Source of the DNA: Ruminococcus_G sp964621905
Lineage (GTDB): Bacteria > Bacillota > Clostridia > Lachnospirales > Lachnospiraceae
Reading direction: 5' to 3'
Length of the DNA stretch: 64,000 bases
NCBI GenBank assembly: GCA_964621905.1
Contig: CAZUNG010000005.1
Location: forward strand, 124,001-188,000
The notes under the pieces are model-generated. The model was given only the letters and a program-made list of their open reading frames with translations, was not told the DNA's origin and did not search any database. The position numbers were made by a program, and so were the translations under genes. Below are positions 1 to 8,886 of this stretch, piece by piece (position 1 is the stretch's first letter; the number at the start of each line of letters is the position of its first letter).

Positions 1-428
1 ATGATGATATCGATAAGGCAGTTAGAGAGGCGGCCGAATTCGAGGCTCAGGATAAGAAACGGAAAGAAGCGATCGATGCAAGAAATGATGCGGATGCGTT
101 CGTATTCCAGACTGAAAAAGCACTGGAAGAAGCAGGTGACAAGATTGATGCTAACGATAAGACAGCAGTGGAAGCTGACCTGGCAGCACTGAAGGAAATC
201 CTTGCAAAATCCACACCGGAAGAGACGACAGAAGCTCAGGTTGCGGAAATCAAAGCGGCACAGGAAAAACTGATGCAGAGCGCTCAGAAACTGTTTGCAA
301 AAATGTATGAGCAGACACAGGGGACTGCAGGAGCAGACCCGAACATGGGCGGAGCAGGAGCCGGTGCAGGTTCTGAGGCTGGCTATGATTCGGATGATGT
401 TGTTGATGCTGATTACAAAGAAGTGTAA
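1..428 (+). CDS. dnaK: Chaperone DnaK (Hsp70), C-terminal part only
   Basis: The reading frame is open from the left edge and ends with TAA at 426-428. It encodes about 141 residues of the DnaK C-terminal helical lid, rich in Glu, Lys and Ala, followed by a Gly/Ala-rich linker and the acidic tail DDVVDADYKEV. That tail is typical of bacterial DnaK and contacts co-chaperones. DnaK is the cytosolic ATP-driven Hsp70 that works with DnaJ, which follows 100 bp downstream. The ATPase and substrate-binding domains, and any hrcA-grpE upstream, lie outside the window. The identification is firm because the tail and the dnaJ neighbour agree. Confidence 0.96.
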   Translation, partial: DDIDKAVREAAEFEAQDKKRKEAIDARNDADAFVFQTEKALEEAGDKIDANDKTAVEADLAALKEILAKSTPEETTEAQVAEIKAAQEKLMQSAQKLFAKMYEQTQGTAGADPNMGGAGAGAGSEAGYDSDDVVDADYKEV

Positions 429-435
429 CATAAAA

Positions 436-492
436 GCGTAAGTGACAAAGCGACTCACGGATACAGTATGTATTCGTGAGTTGCAGTTACGC
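436..492 (+). other. dnaK-dnaJ intercistronic hairpin
   Basis: A 15-bp stem with two G-U pairs joins 450-464 to 470-484 around a five-base loop. An outer 6-bp stem joins GCGTAA (436-441) to TTACGC (487-492). No T-run follows, so it does not look like an intrinsic terminator. Hairpins between cistrons often mark RNA processing or shield the upstream message, which would here set the DnaK to DnaJ ratio; that role is inferred. Confidence 0.6.
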
Positions 493-527
493 ATACTTAA
501 AAATCTGTAAAATGAAAGGTGAACATC

Positions 528-1706
528 ATGGCAGAAAAGAGAGATTACTATGAGGTTCTGGGCGTGGACCGGGGAGCGGATGATGCCACTTTAAAAAAAG
601 CATATCGAAAGCTCGCAAAACAGTACCATCCGGATATGAACCCGGGGGATGAGCAGGCTGAGAAAAAATTCAAGGAAGCGACAGAAGCGTATGGAGTATT
701 GAGCGATCCCGAGAAGAGAAAGCAGTATGATCAGTTCGGCCATGCAGCATTTGAGGGCGGCGCAGGTGGAAGTGGATTTGGCGGATTTGGCGGTTTTGAC
801 TTCAGTGGTCAGGATATGGGAGATATTTTTGGAGATCTTTTCGGGGATTTGTTTGGCGGAGGAGGCGCCAGACGAAGGTCAAGTAACGGTCCGATGAAGG
901 GTGCAAATCTGCGCGCTGTGATCCATATCACATTCCAGGAAGCAGTGGCTGGATGTGAAAAAGAGCTGGAGATCAATCTGAAAGATGAATGTGACACATG
1001 CCATGGTACAGGTGCGAAGCCTGGTACCGAGCCACAGACATGTCCGAAATGTAATGGTGAAGGCCAGGTCGTATATACACAGCAGTCCATGTTTGGAATG
1101 GTGAGAAATGTACAGACATGTCCGGAATGTAATGGAACCGGCAAGGTGATCAAGGACAAATGTACATCCTGCCGCGGGACGGGATATCTTACAAATCGCA
1201 AGAAAATCAAGGTCACAGTACCTGCTGGTATCGATGACGGACAGAGCATCCGTATCCGCGAGAAGGGGGAACCCGGCAAGAACGGCGGACCGCGGGGCGA
1301 TCTGCTGGTAGAAGTTCAGGTTGCCCGCCATCCGATCTTCCAGAGACAGGATATGAATATATTTTCAACAGCACCGATCACATATGCACAGGCTGCACTG
1401 GGCGGGGATGTGAAAATCAGTACCGTAGACGGTGATGTGATGTATACGGTGAAGCCGGGTACACAGACGGATACGAAGATTCGTCTAAAAGGTAAAGGCA
1501 TTCCTTCGCTGCGCAATAAGAGCGTTCGGGGTGATCATTACGTGACACTGGTCGTACAGGTGCCGACCAAGCTGAGCGAAGAGGCAAAGGAAGCACTTCG
1601 TCAGTTTGATGCTGCCTGTGGAAATGCGCCGGCTGCGGCACATTCCAAACAGACAGAAAAAAAGAAGAGCTTTATGGATAAGCTGAAAGAGACATTTGAA
1701 GATTAA
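528..1706 (+). CDS. dnaJ: Chaperone DnaJ (Hsp40)
   Basis: This is a full-length type I DnaJ of 392 residues, the co-chaperone that stimulates DnaK ATPase activity and delivers clients. It has an N-terminal J domain with the HPD motif (QYHPDM), a Gly/Phe-rich linker at about residues 75-115, and four zinc-binding repeats of the form CxxCxGxG (CDTCHGTG, CPKCNGEG, CPECNGTG, CTSCRGTG). A C-terminal client-binding domain follows. The ATG at 528 is preferred over the in-frame GTG at 519 because AAAGGTGA ends about six bases before 528. It follows dnaK after a hairpin and is probably co-transcribed with it. Confidence 0.98.
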   Translation: MAEKRDYYEVLGVDRGADDATLKKAYRKLAKQYHPDMNPGDEQAEKKFKEATEAYGVLSDPEKRKQYDQFGHAAFEGGAGGSGFGGFGGFDFSGQDMGDIFGDLFGDLFGGGGARRRSSNGPMKGANLRAVIHITFQEAVAGCEKELEINLKDECDTCHGTGAKPGTEPQTCPKCNGEGQVVYTQQSMFGMVRNVQTCPECNGTGKVIKDKCTSCRGTGYLTNRKKIKVTVPAGIDDGQSIRIREKGEPGKNGGPRGDLLVEVQVARHPIFQRQDMNIFSTAPITYAQAALGGDVKISTVDGDVMYTVKPGTQTDTKIRLKGKGIPSLRNKSVRGDHYVTLVVQVPTKLSEEAKEALRQFDAACGNAPAAAHSKQTEKKKSFMDKLKETFED

Positions 1707-1762
1707 TAAATCACTCAAAAAGCTGCAATTCCGTTTTGGACAAATCTGTGTTTCATACGGTA

Positions 1763-1791
1763 TTGCGGTTTTTTTTCTTTTCGTGTATGAT
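1763..1791 (+). promoter_or_regulatory. Probable sigma-A promoter for the AEC transporter
   Basis: TTGCGG (1763-1768) is separated by 17 bases from TATGAT (1786-1791), 28 bp before the transporter start. Spacing and -10 box fit the vegetative consensus; the -35 box is moderate. Confidence 0.5.
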
Positions 1792-1819
1792 ATGGTAAGT
1801 GACAGGAGCAAAGCTTATT

Positions 1820-2740
1820 ATGAGTACATGGATTGTGTTCCAGCAAATGCTGGTTGTTTTTATATTGATTACGGTCGGTTTTTTTATGTTCCGCTCCGGC
1901 CGTTTTTCGCATGCAGCTTCAAAGGATCTCTCAGGACTGATTACCAATGTATGCAATCCTGCGATTATGATCGGCAGTGCATTTGGTGACAACACAGGGG
2001 CGACAACCGGAGATCTGATAACAGCGGCACTGGTTGCAGCAGTCATGTATGTGGCGCTTCTGATATTGGGCTGGTTGCTGCCGCGCGTTCTGCGGATTCC
2101 CGGACCAGAACAGAAGTTTTACAGCATGATGACCGTTTACGGGAACATTGGCTTTATTGGAATACCGCTTGTGTCAGCGGTCCTGGGGAGCTCGGCGCTC
2201 ATCTACCTGTCGGTATTCATTCTGATGTTTAATATCCTTATCTACACCCACGGAATGCAGGTGATTACATCAAAACTCCCGGGAAACAGCGGATTTCAGT
2301 GGAAACGCATGATTAATGTGGGAACCGTGTCAGGCGTTCTGACGGTACTTATTTTCCTTTTGAAGCCCCCGGTGCATCAGGTGATTTCTGACAGCATTTC
2401 TTATATCGGAGGATGCACCACATTTCTGTCGATGCTGGTTCTGGGCGGTTCCATTGCAAATATGTCAGCGAGAGAAGTGTTTGGGGATAAAAAGCTGTAC
2501 CTTTTTACAGCAATCCGTTTTTTTCTGGTGCCGTCTGCTGCTGCGGTGATGCTGAAATCTCTGGTTGCAAATGATCTGATACGGGAGATTACGGTATTCT
2601 GTCTGGCACTTCCGGTTGCAAATATGCCGCTGATGCTGGCACAGGAATATAATGCTGACACAAAATTACTGGCGAGAGGGATCATCCTGACGACGCTGCT
2701 TTCGATTTTCAGCGTGACACTCTCGGCCGGTTTTATCTGA
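1820..2740 (+). CDS. AEC-family transporter (auxin efflux carrier fold)
   Basis: The product has 306 residues and alternating hydrophobic segments, about ten transmembrane helices, typical of the AEC/Mem_trans family. The N-terminal helix is followed by a segment with NVCNPAIMIGSA, resembling the conserved Asn/Pro crossover of the family. Relatives export or import small organic anions such as malate and malonate; the substrate here cannot be told. The ATG at 1820 follows AGGAG (1804-1808), while the in-frame GTG at 1799 has no good ribosome binding site. It sits between dnaJ and prmA and has its own likely promoter. Confidence 0.85.
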   Translation: MSTWIVFQQMLVVFILITVGFFMFRSGRFSHAASKDLSGLITNVCNPAIMIGSAFGDNTGATTGDLITAALVAAVMYVALLILGWLLPRVLRIPGPEQKFYSMMTVYGNIGFIGIPLVSAVLGSSALIYLSVFILMFNILIYTHGMQVITSKLPGNSGFQWKRMINVGTVSGVLTVLIFLLKPPVHQVISDSISYIGGCTTFLSMLVLGGSIANMSAREVFGDKKLYLFTAIRFFLVPSAAAVMLKSLVANDLIREITVFCLALPVANMPLMLAQEYNADTKLLARGIILTTLLSIFSVTLSAGFI

Positions 2741-2774
2741 GAAGATATCATTTGAGAAAGAAGGAGAACGGGAT

Positions 2775-3728
2775 ATGAAATGGAATAAATTCACTTTAAA
2801 GACGAGAACAGAAGCAGAAGATATTGTGATTTCCACGCTGGCGGAAGCCGGGATCCAGGGCGTCGAGATTGAGGACCGTCAGCCGCTTACAGAGGCGGAC
2901 AAACAGCAGATGTTTGTGGATATTCTGCCGGACATGCCTGCGGATGACGGGATTGCTTATCTTAATTTTTATCTGGATGAAGCGGAAGATAAGGAAGATA
3001 TCCTGAAAAGAGTCAGAGAGGCGCTTGATGAACTGCGGCAGTTCATGGATATCGGTGAGGCGACAATCGAGGAATCACAGACGGAGGATAAAGACTGGAT
3101 TAATAACTGGAAAGAATATTTCCGCCAGTTTTATGTGGATGATATACTGATCATTCCTTCCTGGGAGGAAGTCAAAGAAGAGGACAGGGGGAAACTGGTG
3201 ATCCACATTGATCCGGGTACAGCATTCGGCACCGGCATGCATGAGACGACGCAGCTTTGCATCCGCCAGCTGAAGAAGTATGTGACACCGGCTACAGAGC
3301 TGCTGGATGTCGGTACAGGCAGCGGAATTCTGTCTATCGTTGCGCTCAAACTGGGTGCCCGTCATGCATTGGGAACGGACCTGGATGTCTGTGCTGTTCC
3401 TGCGGTTGAAGAAAATAAAGCGGCCAATGATATTGACAGGGATGCCTTCACCATGATGATCGGAAATATCATTGACAACAAGGAGACACAGGATGCTGTC
3501 GGATATGAAAAGTATGACATTGTGGTTGCCAACATTCTGGCAGATGTTCTGGTTATGCTCACCCCGGTTATTGTAAGACAGATGAAACCGGGCGGTATCT
3601 ATATTACATCGGGGATTCTGGCAGAAAAAGAAGGGGTTGTAAGAGACGCAGTGCTGCACGCAGGTCTTACGATAGAGGAAGTGACATATCAGGGAGAATG
3701 GGTGTCTGTGACGGCGCGGAAACAGTAG
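2775..3728 (+). CDS. prmA: Ribosomal protein L11 methyltransferase PrmA
   Basis: The protein has 317 residues, normal for PrmA, which methylates ribosomal protein L11 using S-adenosylmethionine. An N-terminal substrate-recognition domain begins MKWNKFTLKTRTEAED. The SAM-binding motif LLDVGTGSGILSI lies at about residues 176-188, and VANILADVL carries the family's NxxA-type acceptor motif. It overlaps no neighbour but lies only eight bases before rsmE, with AGGAG of the next gene overlapping its stop. The order dnaJ-prmA-rsmE-mtaB is known from Bacillus; here other genes are inserted. Confidence 0.97.
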   Translation: MKWNKFTLKTRTEAEDIVISTLAEAGIQGVEIEDRQPLTEADKQQMFVDILPDMPADDGIAYLNFYLDEAEDKEDILKRVREALDELRQFMDIGEATIEESQTEDKDWINNWKEYFRQFYVDDILIIPSWEEVKEEDRGKLVIHIDPGTAFGTGMHETTQLCIRQLKKYVTPATELLDVGTGSGILSIVALKLGARHALGTDLDVCAVPAVEENKAANDIDRDAFTMMIGNIIDNKETQDAVGYEKYDIVVANILADVLVMLTPVIVRQMKPGGIYITSGILAEKEGVVRDAVLHAGLTIEEVTYQGEWVSVTARKQ

Positions 3729-3736
3729 GAGCAGTT

Positions 3737-4474
3737 ATGTATCGTTTTTTTGTGAAAGAAGATCAGATCGGAGAACATAAGATTCATATCACCGGAGGAG
3801 ATGTGAACCATATTAAAAATGTACTGCGGCTGAAAAAAGGAGACGAAGTATGTGTCTCGGACGGCGGAATCTATGAATACCACTGTGAGATCCTGGAATT
3901 TCCTGAAGGGGAAGTGCTGCTGGAGATTCACTATAAGCAGGAAAAGAATCTTGAGCTGAGCTCCCGTGTTTATCTGTTTCAGGGCATCCCTAAGAGTGAC
4001 AAGATGGATATCATCGTCCAGAAAGCCGTGGAACTGGGGGTATATCAGATCATCCCTGTGGCAATGAAGCGCTGCGTGGTCAGACTGGATTCCAAAAAAG
4101 AGGAGAACAGAAGAAAACGCTGGAACAGTATTTCAGAGAGCGCCGCCAAACAGGCGGGAAGGATGATCATTCCGGAGGTGAGACCGGTGATGACATTTGA
4201 AAGTGCTGTGAAATATGCAGCAGACTGCGATGTCAGACTGATGCCGTATGAAATGGCCAGCGGTATGAAAGAAACAAAAGAGCTTCTGACAGGTATTCAG
4301 GCGGGTCAGTCAATCGCGGTTTTTATCGGGCCGGAGGGCGGATTTGCCGAGGAAGAGGCCGAATTGGCGCGTGAAAGCGGAATGAAGATGATTACGCTTG
4401 GAAAAAGAATTTTGAGAACAGAGACAGCAGGGATGACCACTTTGTCGATTCTGATGTTTTTACTGGAGGAATGA
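3737..4474 (+). CDS. rsmE: 16S rRNA m3U1498 methyltransferase RsmE
   Basis: The product has 245 residues and begins MYRFFVKEDQI. RsmE methylates N3 of U1498 in 16S rRNA. The C-terminal SPOUT fold shows the knot signature IGPEGGF near residue 198 and a second knot segment LGKRILRTETA, both involved in SAM binding. The ATG at 3737 follows AGGAG (3727-3731) by five bases. The stop overlaps an ATG of the next gene, so translation is probably coupled to the cysteine desulfurase. Confidence 0.97.
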   Translation: MYRFFVKEDQIGEHKIHITGGDVNHIKNVLRLKKGDEVCVSDGGIYEYHCEILEFPEGEVLLEIHYKQEKNLELSSRVYLFQGIPKSDKMDIIVQKAVELGVYQIIPVAMKRCVVRLDSKKEENRRKRWNSISESAAKQAGRMIIPEVRPVMTFESAVKYAADCDVRLMPYEMASGMKETKELLTGIQAGQSIAVFIGPEGGFAEEEAELARESGMKMITLGKRILRTETAGMTTLSILMFLLEE

Positions 4475-4479
4475 AGAAG

Positions 4480-5634
4480 ATGGAAGCTTACTTGGATAAT
4501 TCGGCGACCACACGCTGCTATCGTGAGGTCTGTGAGATTGTCAGCCGGGCAATGTACGAGGATTATGGAAATCCATCCTCCATGCATTTAAAAGGTGTGG
4601 AGGCAGAACGTTATATAAAAGAGGCAGCATCCCGTATCGCTGCGACATTAAAGGTATCCGACAGGGAAATCTATTTCACCTCCGGAGGGACAGAATCAGA
4701 CAACTGGGCGCTGATCGGAACTGCGCAGGCAGCCAGAAGACGCGGCAGACATATCATCATCACGGAGATAGAGCATCCGGCGGTAGCGGCCCCGGCGGCA
4801 TTTTTGGAGGAACATGGATTTGAGGTGACGAGACTTCCCGCCGACAGTCAGGGGTGCGTCTCACTGGAAGATCTTCGGCAGGCAATGCGGGAGGATACGA
4901 TTCTCGTGTCGGCAATGTACGTGAATAATGAGATTGGTTCCGTACAGCCGGTGGCGGCTATCGGAGCATTTTTGAAGGAAACATACCCGGAGACTGTATA
5001 TCATGTGGATGCCATACAGGCCTACGGAAAATACAGGATCTTCCCGGAGCGTATGGGCATTGACCTGTTGTCCGTCAGCGGGCATAAGGTTCACGGTCCT
5101 AAGGGTGTTGGCTTTTTGTACGTAAGAAATAAAGTAAAGCTGCTGCCTGTCATACACGGAGGAGGACAGCAAAACGGGATGCGTTCAGGAACGGATAATG
5201 TGCCGGGGATTGCAGGGCTAGGACTTGCTGCAGAGATGTGCTGCCGCAACCTGGAGAAAAACGCCGAGTATATGTACAGGCTGAAATCCCAGCTGGTTGA
5301 GGGACTGTGTAAAATGGATGATGTGCTGATTCACGGAATGACAGCGCGCGACGGCGCACCGCATATTGTAAATGCTTCATTCCTGGGCGTGCGCAGTGAG
5401 GTACTGCTGCACTCGCTGGAGGAGAAGGGGATTTATGTGTCTGCGGGATCTGCCTGTTCCACACACAAGAAAAGTAAAAGTCCAACGCTGTCGGCCATCG
5501 GCGCTGATGCAAAAGCGATGGAGTCGGCGGTGCGTTTCAGCTTTTCTGAGGAGACGACACCGGAGGAGATTGCGTACACACTGGAAGTACTCGGTGAGCT
5601 GCTGCCGATGCTGCGGCGTTACATGAGACGGTAA
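4480..5634 (+). CDS. Cysteine desulfurase (NifS/IscS family)
   Basis: This PLP enzyme of 384 residues removes sulfur from cysteine as a persulfide. The PLP-binding lysine is Lys203 in SGHKVHGPKG. The persulfide-forming Cys326 lies in GSACSTHKK, a loop of the mobile, sulfur-donating class. The thiI gene starts 14 bp downstream, so the likely job is to feed sulfur to ThiI for 4-thiouridine in tRNA. I chose ATG 4480 over ATG 4471 because GGAGGA (4465-4470) directly abuts 4471 but is nine bases from 4480. If 4471 is used, three residues are added and the stop of rsmE overlaps. Confidence 0.95.
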   Translation: MEAYLDNSATTRCYREVCEIVSRAMYEDYGNPSSMHLKGVEAERYIKEAASRIAATLKVSDREIYFTSGGTESDNWALIGTAQAARRRGRHIIITEIEHPAVAAPAAFLEEHGFEVTRLPADSQGCVSLEDLRQAMREDTILVSAMYVNNEIGSVQPVAAIGAFLKETYPETVYHVDAIQAYGKYRIFPERMGIDLLSVSGHKVHGPKGVGFLYVRNKVKLLPVIHGGGQQNGMRSGTDNVPGIAGLGLAAEMCCRNLEKNAEYMYRLKSQLVEGLCKMDDVLIHGMTARDGAPHIVNASFLGVRSEVLLHSLEEKGIYVSAGSACSTHKKSKSPTLSAIGADAKAMESAVRFSFSEETTPEEIAYTLEVLGELLPMLRRYMRR

Positions 5635-5648
5635 AAGGAGAAAAGAAC

Positions 5649-6827
5649 ATGTTTACAGCATTTTTGATAAAATATGCCGAAATTGGAATCAAAGGGAAAA
5701 ACAGATATCTGTTTGAGGATGCCCTTGTAAGGCAGATTCAGTTTGCGCTTAAGCCTGTGGAAGGTGAATTTGATGTGACCAGGGAGCAGGGCAGGATCTA
5801 TGTCAATGCAAAGAGTGCCTTTGATTTTGATGAGGCAGTGGAAGCGCTGAAGCGCGTATTTGGAATTTCGGGAATCTGTCCGGTGGTGATCGTTGAGGAT
5901 GAGGGATTTGAGAAGCTGGCACAGGATGTCACGGCGTACGTGGACCGGCAGTACCCGGATAAAAACAAAACGTTTAAAGTGAATGTCAGGCGTGCGAAGA
6001 AGTCATATCCGATGAGTTCTATGGAGGCCAACAGTGAGCTCGGAGGAAGGCTTCTGGATGCGTTTAAAGAGCTGAAAGTAGATGTCCACAAGCCGGATAT
6101 CATGCTGAATGTGGAAATTCGGAACAGGATCTACATCTATTCGGAAATCATTCCGGGACCGGGAGGTATGCCGGTCGGGACGAACGGCAGAGCGATGCTG
6201 CTGCTTTCCGGAGGAATTGACAGTCCGGTTGCGGGATATATGATAGCTAAACGCGGTGTCCAGATCGAAGCGGTCTATTTTCACGCTCCTCCGTATACGA
6301 GTGAGCGTGCAAAACAGAAAGTGGTGGATCTTGCGCGGCTGGTATCACGCTACAGTGGCCCCATCAAACTGCATATCGTCAATTTTACAGACATACAGCT
6401 TTACATCTACGACCAGTGTCCGCATGATGAACTTACGATTATTATGCGCCGTTATATGATGAAGATCGCGGAACGCATTGGGAGAGAGACAGGCTGCCTG
6501 GGTCTGATTACGGGAGAAAGTATCGGGCAGGTCGCAAGTCAGACAATTCAGAGCCTTGCTGCGACGAATGAAGTGTGCACCATGCCGGTATTCCGTCCGG
6601 TGATCGGATTTGATAAACAGGAAATTGTGGATGTGGCGCTGAAGATCGATACGTATGAAACATCAATCCAGCCGTTTGAAGACTGCTGTACGATTTTTGT
6701 GGCAAAGCATCCGGTGACAAAACCGAATCTGAATGTGATCAAACGCTCAGAGATGAAGCTGCAGGAAAAAATTGATGAAATGCTGGAGACGGCGATTGAC
6801 ACCGCAGAAGTGATCACTGTTTTCTAG
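5649..6827 (+). CDS. thiI: tRNA 4-thiouridine synthase ThiI
   Basis: ThiI uses ATP and a persulfide donor to convert U8 of tRNA to 4-thiouridine, and in some species also serves thiazole synthesis. The 392 residues comprise a ferredoxin-like/THUMP RNA-binding part (about residues 1-165) and a PP-loop ATPase with LLLSGGIDSPVAGY. The C-terminal rhodanese domain of the Escherichia coli enzyme is absent, as in Bacillus, where a dedicated desulfurase supplies sulfur. The desulfurase gene directly upstream fits that model. A hairpin with a minus-strand T-run follows. Confidence 0.97.
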   Translation: MFTAFLIKYAEIGIKGKNRYLFEDALVRQIQFALKPVEGEFDVTREQGRIYVNAKSAFDFDEAVEALKRVFGISGICPVVIVEDEGFEKLAQDVTAYVDRQYPDKNKTFKVNVRRAKKSYPMSSMEANSELGGRLLDAFKELKVDVHKPDIMLNVEIRNRIYIYSEIIPGPGGMPVGTNGRAMLLLSGGIDSPVAGYMIAKRGVQIEAVYFHAPPYTSERAKQKVVDLARLVSRYSGPIKLHIVNFTDIQLYIYDQCPHDELTIIMRRYMMKIAERIGRETGCLGLITGESIGQVASQTIQSLAATNEVCTMPVFRPVIGFDKQEIVDVALKIDTYETSIQPFEDCCTIFVAKHPVTKPNLNVIKRSEMKLQEKIDEMLETAIDTAEVITVF

Positions 6828-6849
6828 GAAATGCATTTGAGAAAATAAA

Positions 6850-6877
6850 AAAGGCTTTGCTTAAATGCGAAGCCTTT
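6850..6877 (-). terminator. Intrinsic terminator of the HPr-like gene, facing thiI
   Basis: AAAGGCTT (6850-6857) pairs with AAGCCTTT (6870-6877), with extra inner pairs. On the minus strand the hairpin is followed by TTTTATTTT, so it mainly ends the HPr-like transcript; the + strand T-run is poor. Confidence 0.75.
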
Positions 6878-6884
6878 GATAATC

Positions 6885-7118
6885 TTAGATAATATATGGT
6901 TCCAGGCTCTTTAATACTTCTTCCAGAGCTTCGCCTTCGGCGTGGATGTTCAGGTTAATCGGTTTTGCAAGATCCAGACTGAAAATTCCCATGATGGATT
7001 TGGCATCGATGACATACCTTCCGGAGACGAGATCGAAATCAAAATCAAATTTGGAAATTTCATTTACAAAGGATTTTACTTTATCGATGGAGTTTAAAGA
7101 AATCTGAACTTTTTTCAT
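6885..7118 (-). CDS. HPr-family protein lacking the phosphorylatable histidine
   Basis: The 77-residue product aligns over its length with phosphocarrier HPr. The central segment DAKSIMGIFSLDLAKP matches the HPr region around Ser46 (KSIMG). The N-terminal GxHARPA motif that holds the PTS-phosphorylated His15 is missing: the region reads SLNSIDKVKSFVNE. It therefore cannot be a standard PTS carrier but keeps the serine that HPr kinase modifies. This pattern recalls Crh of Bacillus, a regulatory HPr paralogue that works with CcpA. It is a single-gene unit on the minus strand. Confidence 0.85.
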   Translation of the reverse strand: MKKVQISLNSIDKVKSFVNEISKFDFDFDLVSGRYVIDAKSIMGIFSLDLAKPINLNIHAEGEALEEVLKSLEPYII

Positions 7119-7216
7119 AATAATGTTCCCTCCCTTAATTTATTAATGATGATATGAACATCTTACATTTTATGGATGGGAAAGTCAAGGGCAAACAAAT
7201 AAAACGGAGGTAAAAC

Positions 7217-8530
7217 GTGGGTAAAAAAGCGGCACTGCATAACCTGGGATGTAAAGTGAATGCGTATGAGACGGAGGCCATGCAGCAGCTGCTGCAGGAG
7301 AACGGATATGAAATTGTGGATTTTGCGCCGGGTGCAGATATCTATATCATCAACACCTGCACGGTGACCAATATTGCTGACAGAAAATCCAGGCAGATGC
7401 TTCACAGAGCCAAGAAGATGAATCCCGATGCGCTGGTCGTTGCGGCCGGATGCTATGTTCAGGCGGGAAAAGAAAAATTAGAAAAAGATCCGTCGATTGA
7501 TCTTATTATTGGGAATAATAGGAAGAAAGACCTGATTGACATTCTGAAAGAACATGAGAAAAAACTGGAAAACAGGAATAGTGTGATCGATATCAATCAT
7601 ACAAAAGAATATGAGGAACTTTATGTATCACGGATGACGGAGCATACAAGAGCCTATATTAAGGTGCAGGATGGCTGTAACCAGTTCTGTACCTACTGTA
7701 TTATTCCATATGCGAGAGGCAGGGTCAGAAGCCGGCGAAAAGAAGACGTTCTCAGTGAAGTGCGGCGTCTTGCAAGGGCGGGCTGCAGGGAGATTGTGCT
7801 GACGGGTATACATTTGAGCTCTTATGGGACAGATCGGAAGGATGAAAATCTGCTTGATCTGATACAGAGCGTACACCAGGAGAGCGGGATCGAGCGTATC
7901 CGGCTGGGGTCTCTGGAACCTTTAATCATTACCGAAGAATTTGCCGGTGCTCTGTCTGAGCTTCCGAAAGTATGTCCGCATTTTCATCTGTCTCTGCAAA
8001 GTGGATGTGATGAAACCTTGAGGCGGATGAACAGAAGGTACGGCGCAAAAGAATACAGAGAAAGATGTGAGATTCTGCGCAGACATTTTGAACATCCGGC
8101 GCTGACAACGGATGTGATTGTGGGATTTCCGGGTGAAACGCCTGAAGAATTTGAATCATCCCGGAAGTTTGTGGAGGAAATCTCGTTTTATGAGACACAT
8201 ATTTTCAAGTATTCCAAGCGGGAAGGTACAAAGGCAGCAGATTTGGAGCATCAGATTACGGATGCGGACAAGACGCTGCGAAGCAATCTCATGATTCAGA
8301 TGGGCAGAGAAAAAAAGAAGGCATATATGGAGCAGTTCCTGGGACAGACACTGGAGATTCTGGTGGAGGAGCAGACAGTGATCCAGGGGGAAACTTACTG
8401 GGCAGGCTATACGCCGCAGTACCTGAAAGTTGCAGTAAAACTTGATGGAAACCCCAGAAATACGCTGGTTTCGGTAAAGGCTTGTGGACTGTTGGGAGAT
8501 GAAACACTGCTGGCAGTTTCTGAACCATGA
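7217..8530 (+). CDS. mtaB: tRNA t6A37 methylthiotransferase MtaB
   Basis: MtaB inserts a methylthio group into t6A37 of ANN-decoding tRNAs to make ms2t6A. The 437 residues start with the UPF0004 domain, with iron-sulfur cysteines in LGCKVN, NTCTVTN and AAGCYVQ. The radical SAM motif follows as CNQFCTYC, and a C-terminal TRAM-like RNA-binding region ends the protein. The start is GTG at 7217, preceded by GGAGG (7206-7210). In Bacillus this gene follows rsmE; here iscS-like, thiI and the HPr-like gene lie between. Confidence 0.96.
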   Translation: MGKKAALHNLGCKVNAYETEAMQQLLQENGYEIVDFAPGADIYIINTCTVTNIADRKSRQMLHRAKKMNPDALVVAAGCYVQAGKEKLEKDPSIDLIIGNNRKKDLIDILKEHEKKLENRNSVIDINHTKEYEELYVSRMTEHTRAYIKVQDGCNQFCTYCIIPYARGRVRSRRKEDVLSEVRRLARAGCREIVLTGIHLSSYGTDRKDENLLDLIQSVHQESGIERIRLGSLEPLIITEEFAGALSELPKVCPHFHLSLQSGCDETLRRMNRRYGAKEYRERCEILRRHFEHPALTTDVIVGFPGETPEEFESSRKFVEEISFYETHIFKYSKREGTKAADLEHQITDADKTLRSNLMIQMGREKKKAYMEQFLGQTLEILVEEQTVIQGETYWAGYTPQYLKVAVKLDGNPRNTLVSVKACGLLGDETLLAVSEP

Positions 8531-8551
8531 GAAATCTTCATAAATTCTTCA

Positions 8552-8580
8552 TTGTATTTTTGGAGAATTTGTATTAAAAT
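8552..8580 (+). promoter_or_regulatory. Probable promoter of the ireB-ruvX operon
   Basis: TTGTAT (8552-8557), a 17-base spacer and TAAAAT (8575-8580) stand 32 bp before the ireB start. Confidence 0.5.
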
Positions 8581-8612
8581 AAGATAGATATCAAATTTAA
8601 GGGCGTGAAAAA

Positions 8613-8882
8613 ATGGCGAATATTAGTAATACACAGTATTTTAAAGTGAAAACAGAACCGGAAATACAGGTAAAGGACGTGCTTGATCTCGTGTATAATG
8701 CGATGGCTGAAAAGGGATATAATCCGGTCAATCAGATTGTGGGCTATATTATGTCCGGCGATCCGACATACATTACGAGTTACAAGGGCGCCAGAAGCAT
8801 GATTATGAAAGTAGAACGGGATGAGCTGGTAGAAGAGCTGTTAAAGGCTTATATCGAGAATCAATCCTGGAAGAGAGACTGA
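8613..8882 (+). CDS. ireB: IreB family regulatory protein (UPF0297)
   Basis: The 89 residues match the IreB/UPF0297 family over the full length, including the conserved MAEKGYNPVNQIVGYIMSGDP region. In Enterococcus, IreB is a small protein phosphorylated by the Ser/Thr kinase IreK and acts as a negative regulator of cephalosporin resistance. Threonines lie near the N-terminus (NTQYF), where the known phosphosites are found. The gene heads the conserved trio ireB-ruvX-DUF1292, with ruvX starting four bases after its stop. Confidence 0.93.
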   Translation: MANISNTQYFKVKTEPEIQVKDVLDLVYNAMAEKGYNPVNQIVGYIMSGDPTYITSYKGARSMIMKVERDELVEELLKAYIENQSWKRD

Positions 8883-8886
8883 TTTC

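Noticed and set aside
519..527. GTG at 519 as dnaJ start
   Set aside because: The Shine-Dalgarno AAAGGTGA overlaps this codon and is correctly spaced for ATG 528; DnaJ proteins begin near MAEKRDYY.
809..1331. Antisense frames opposite dnaJ
   Set aside because: They mirror the Gly- and Cys-rich codons of dnaJ and have no independent evidence.
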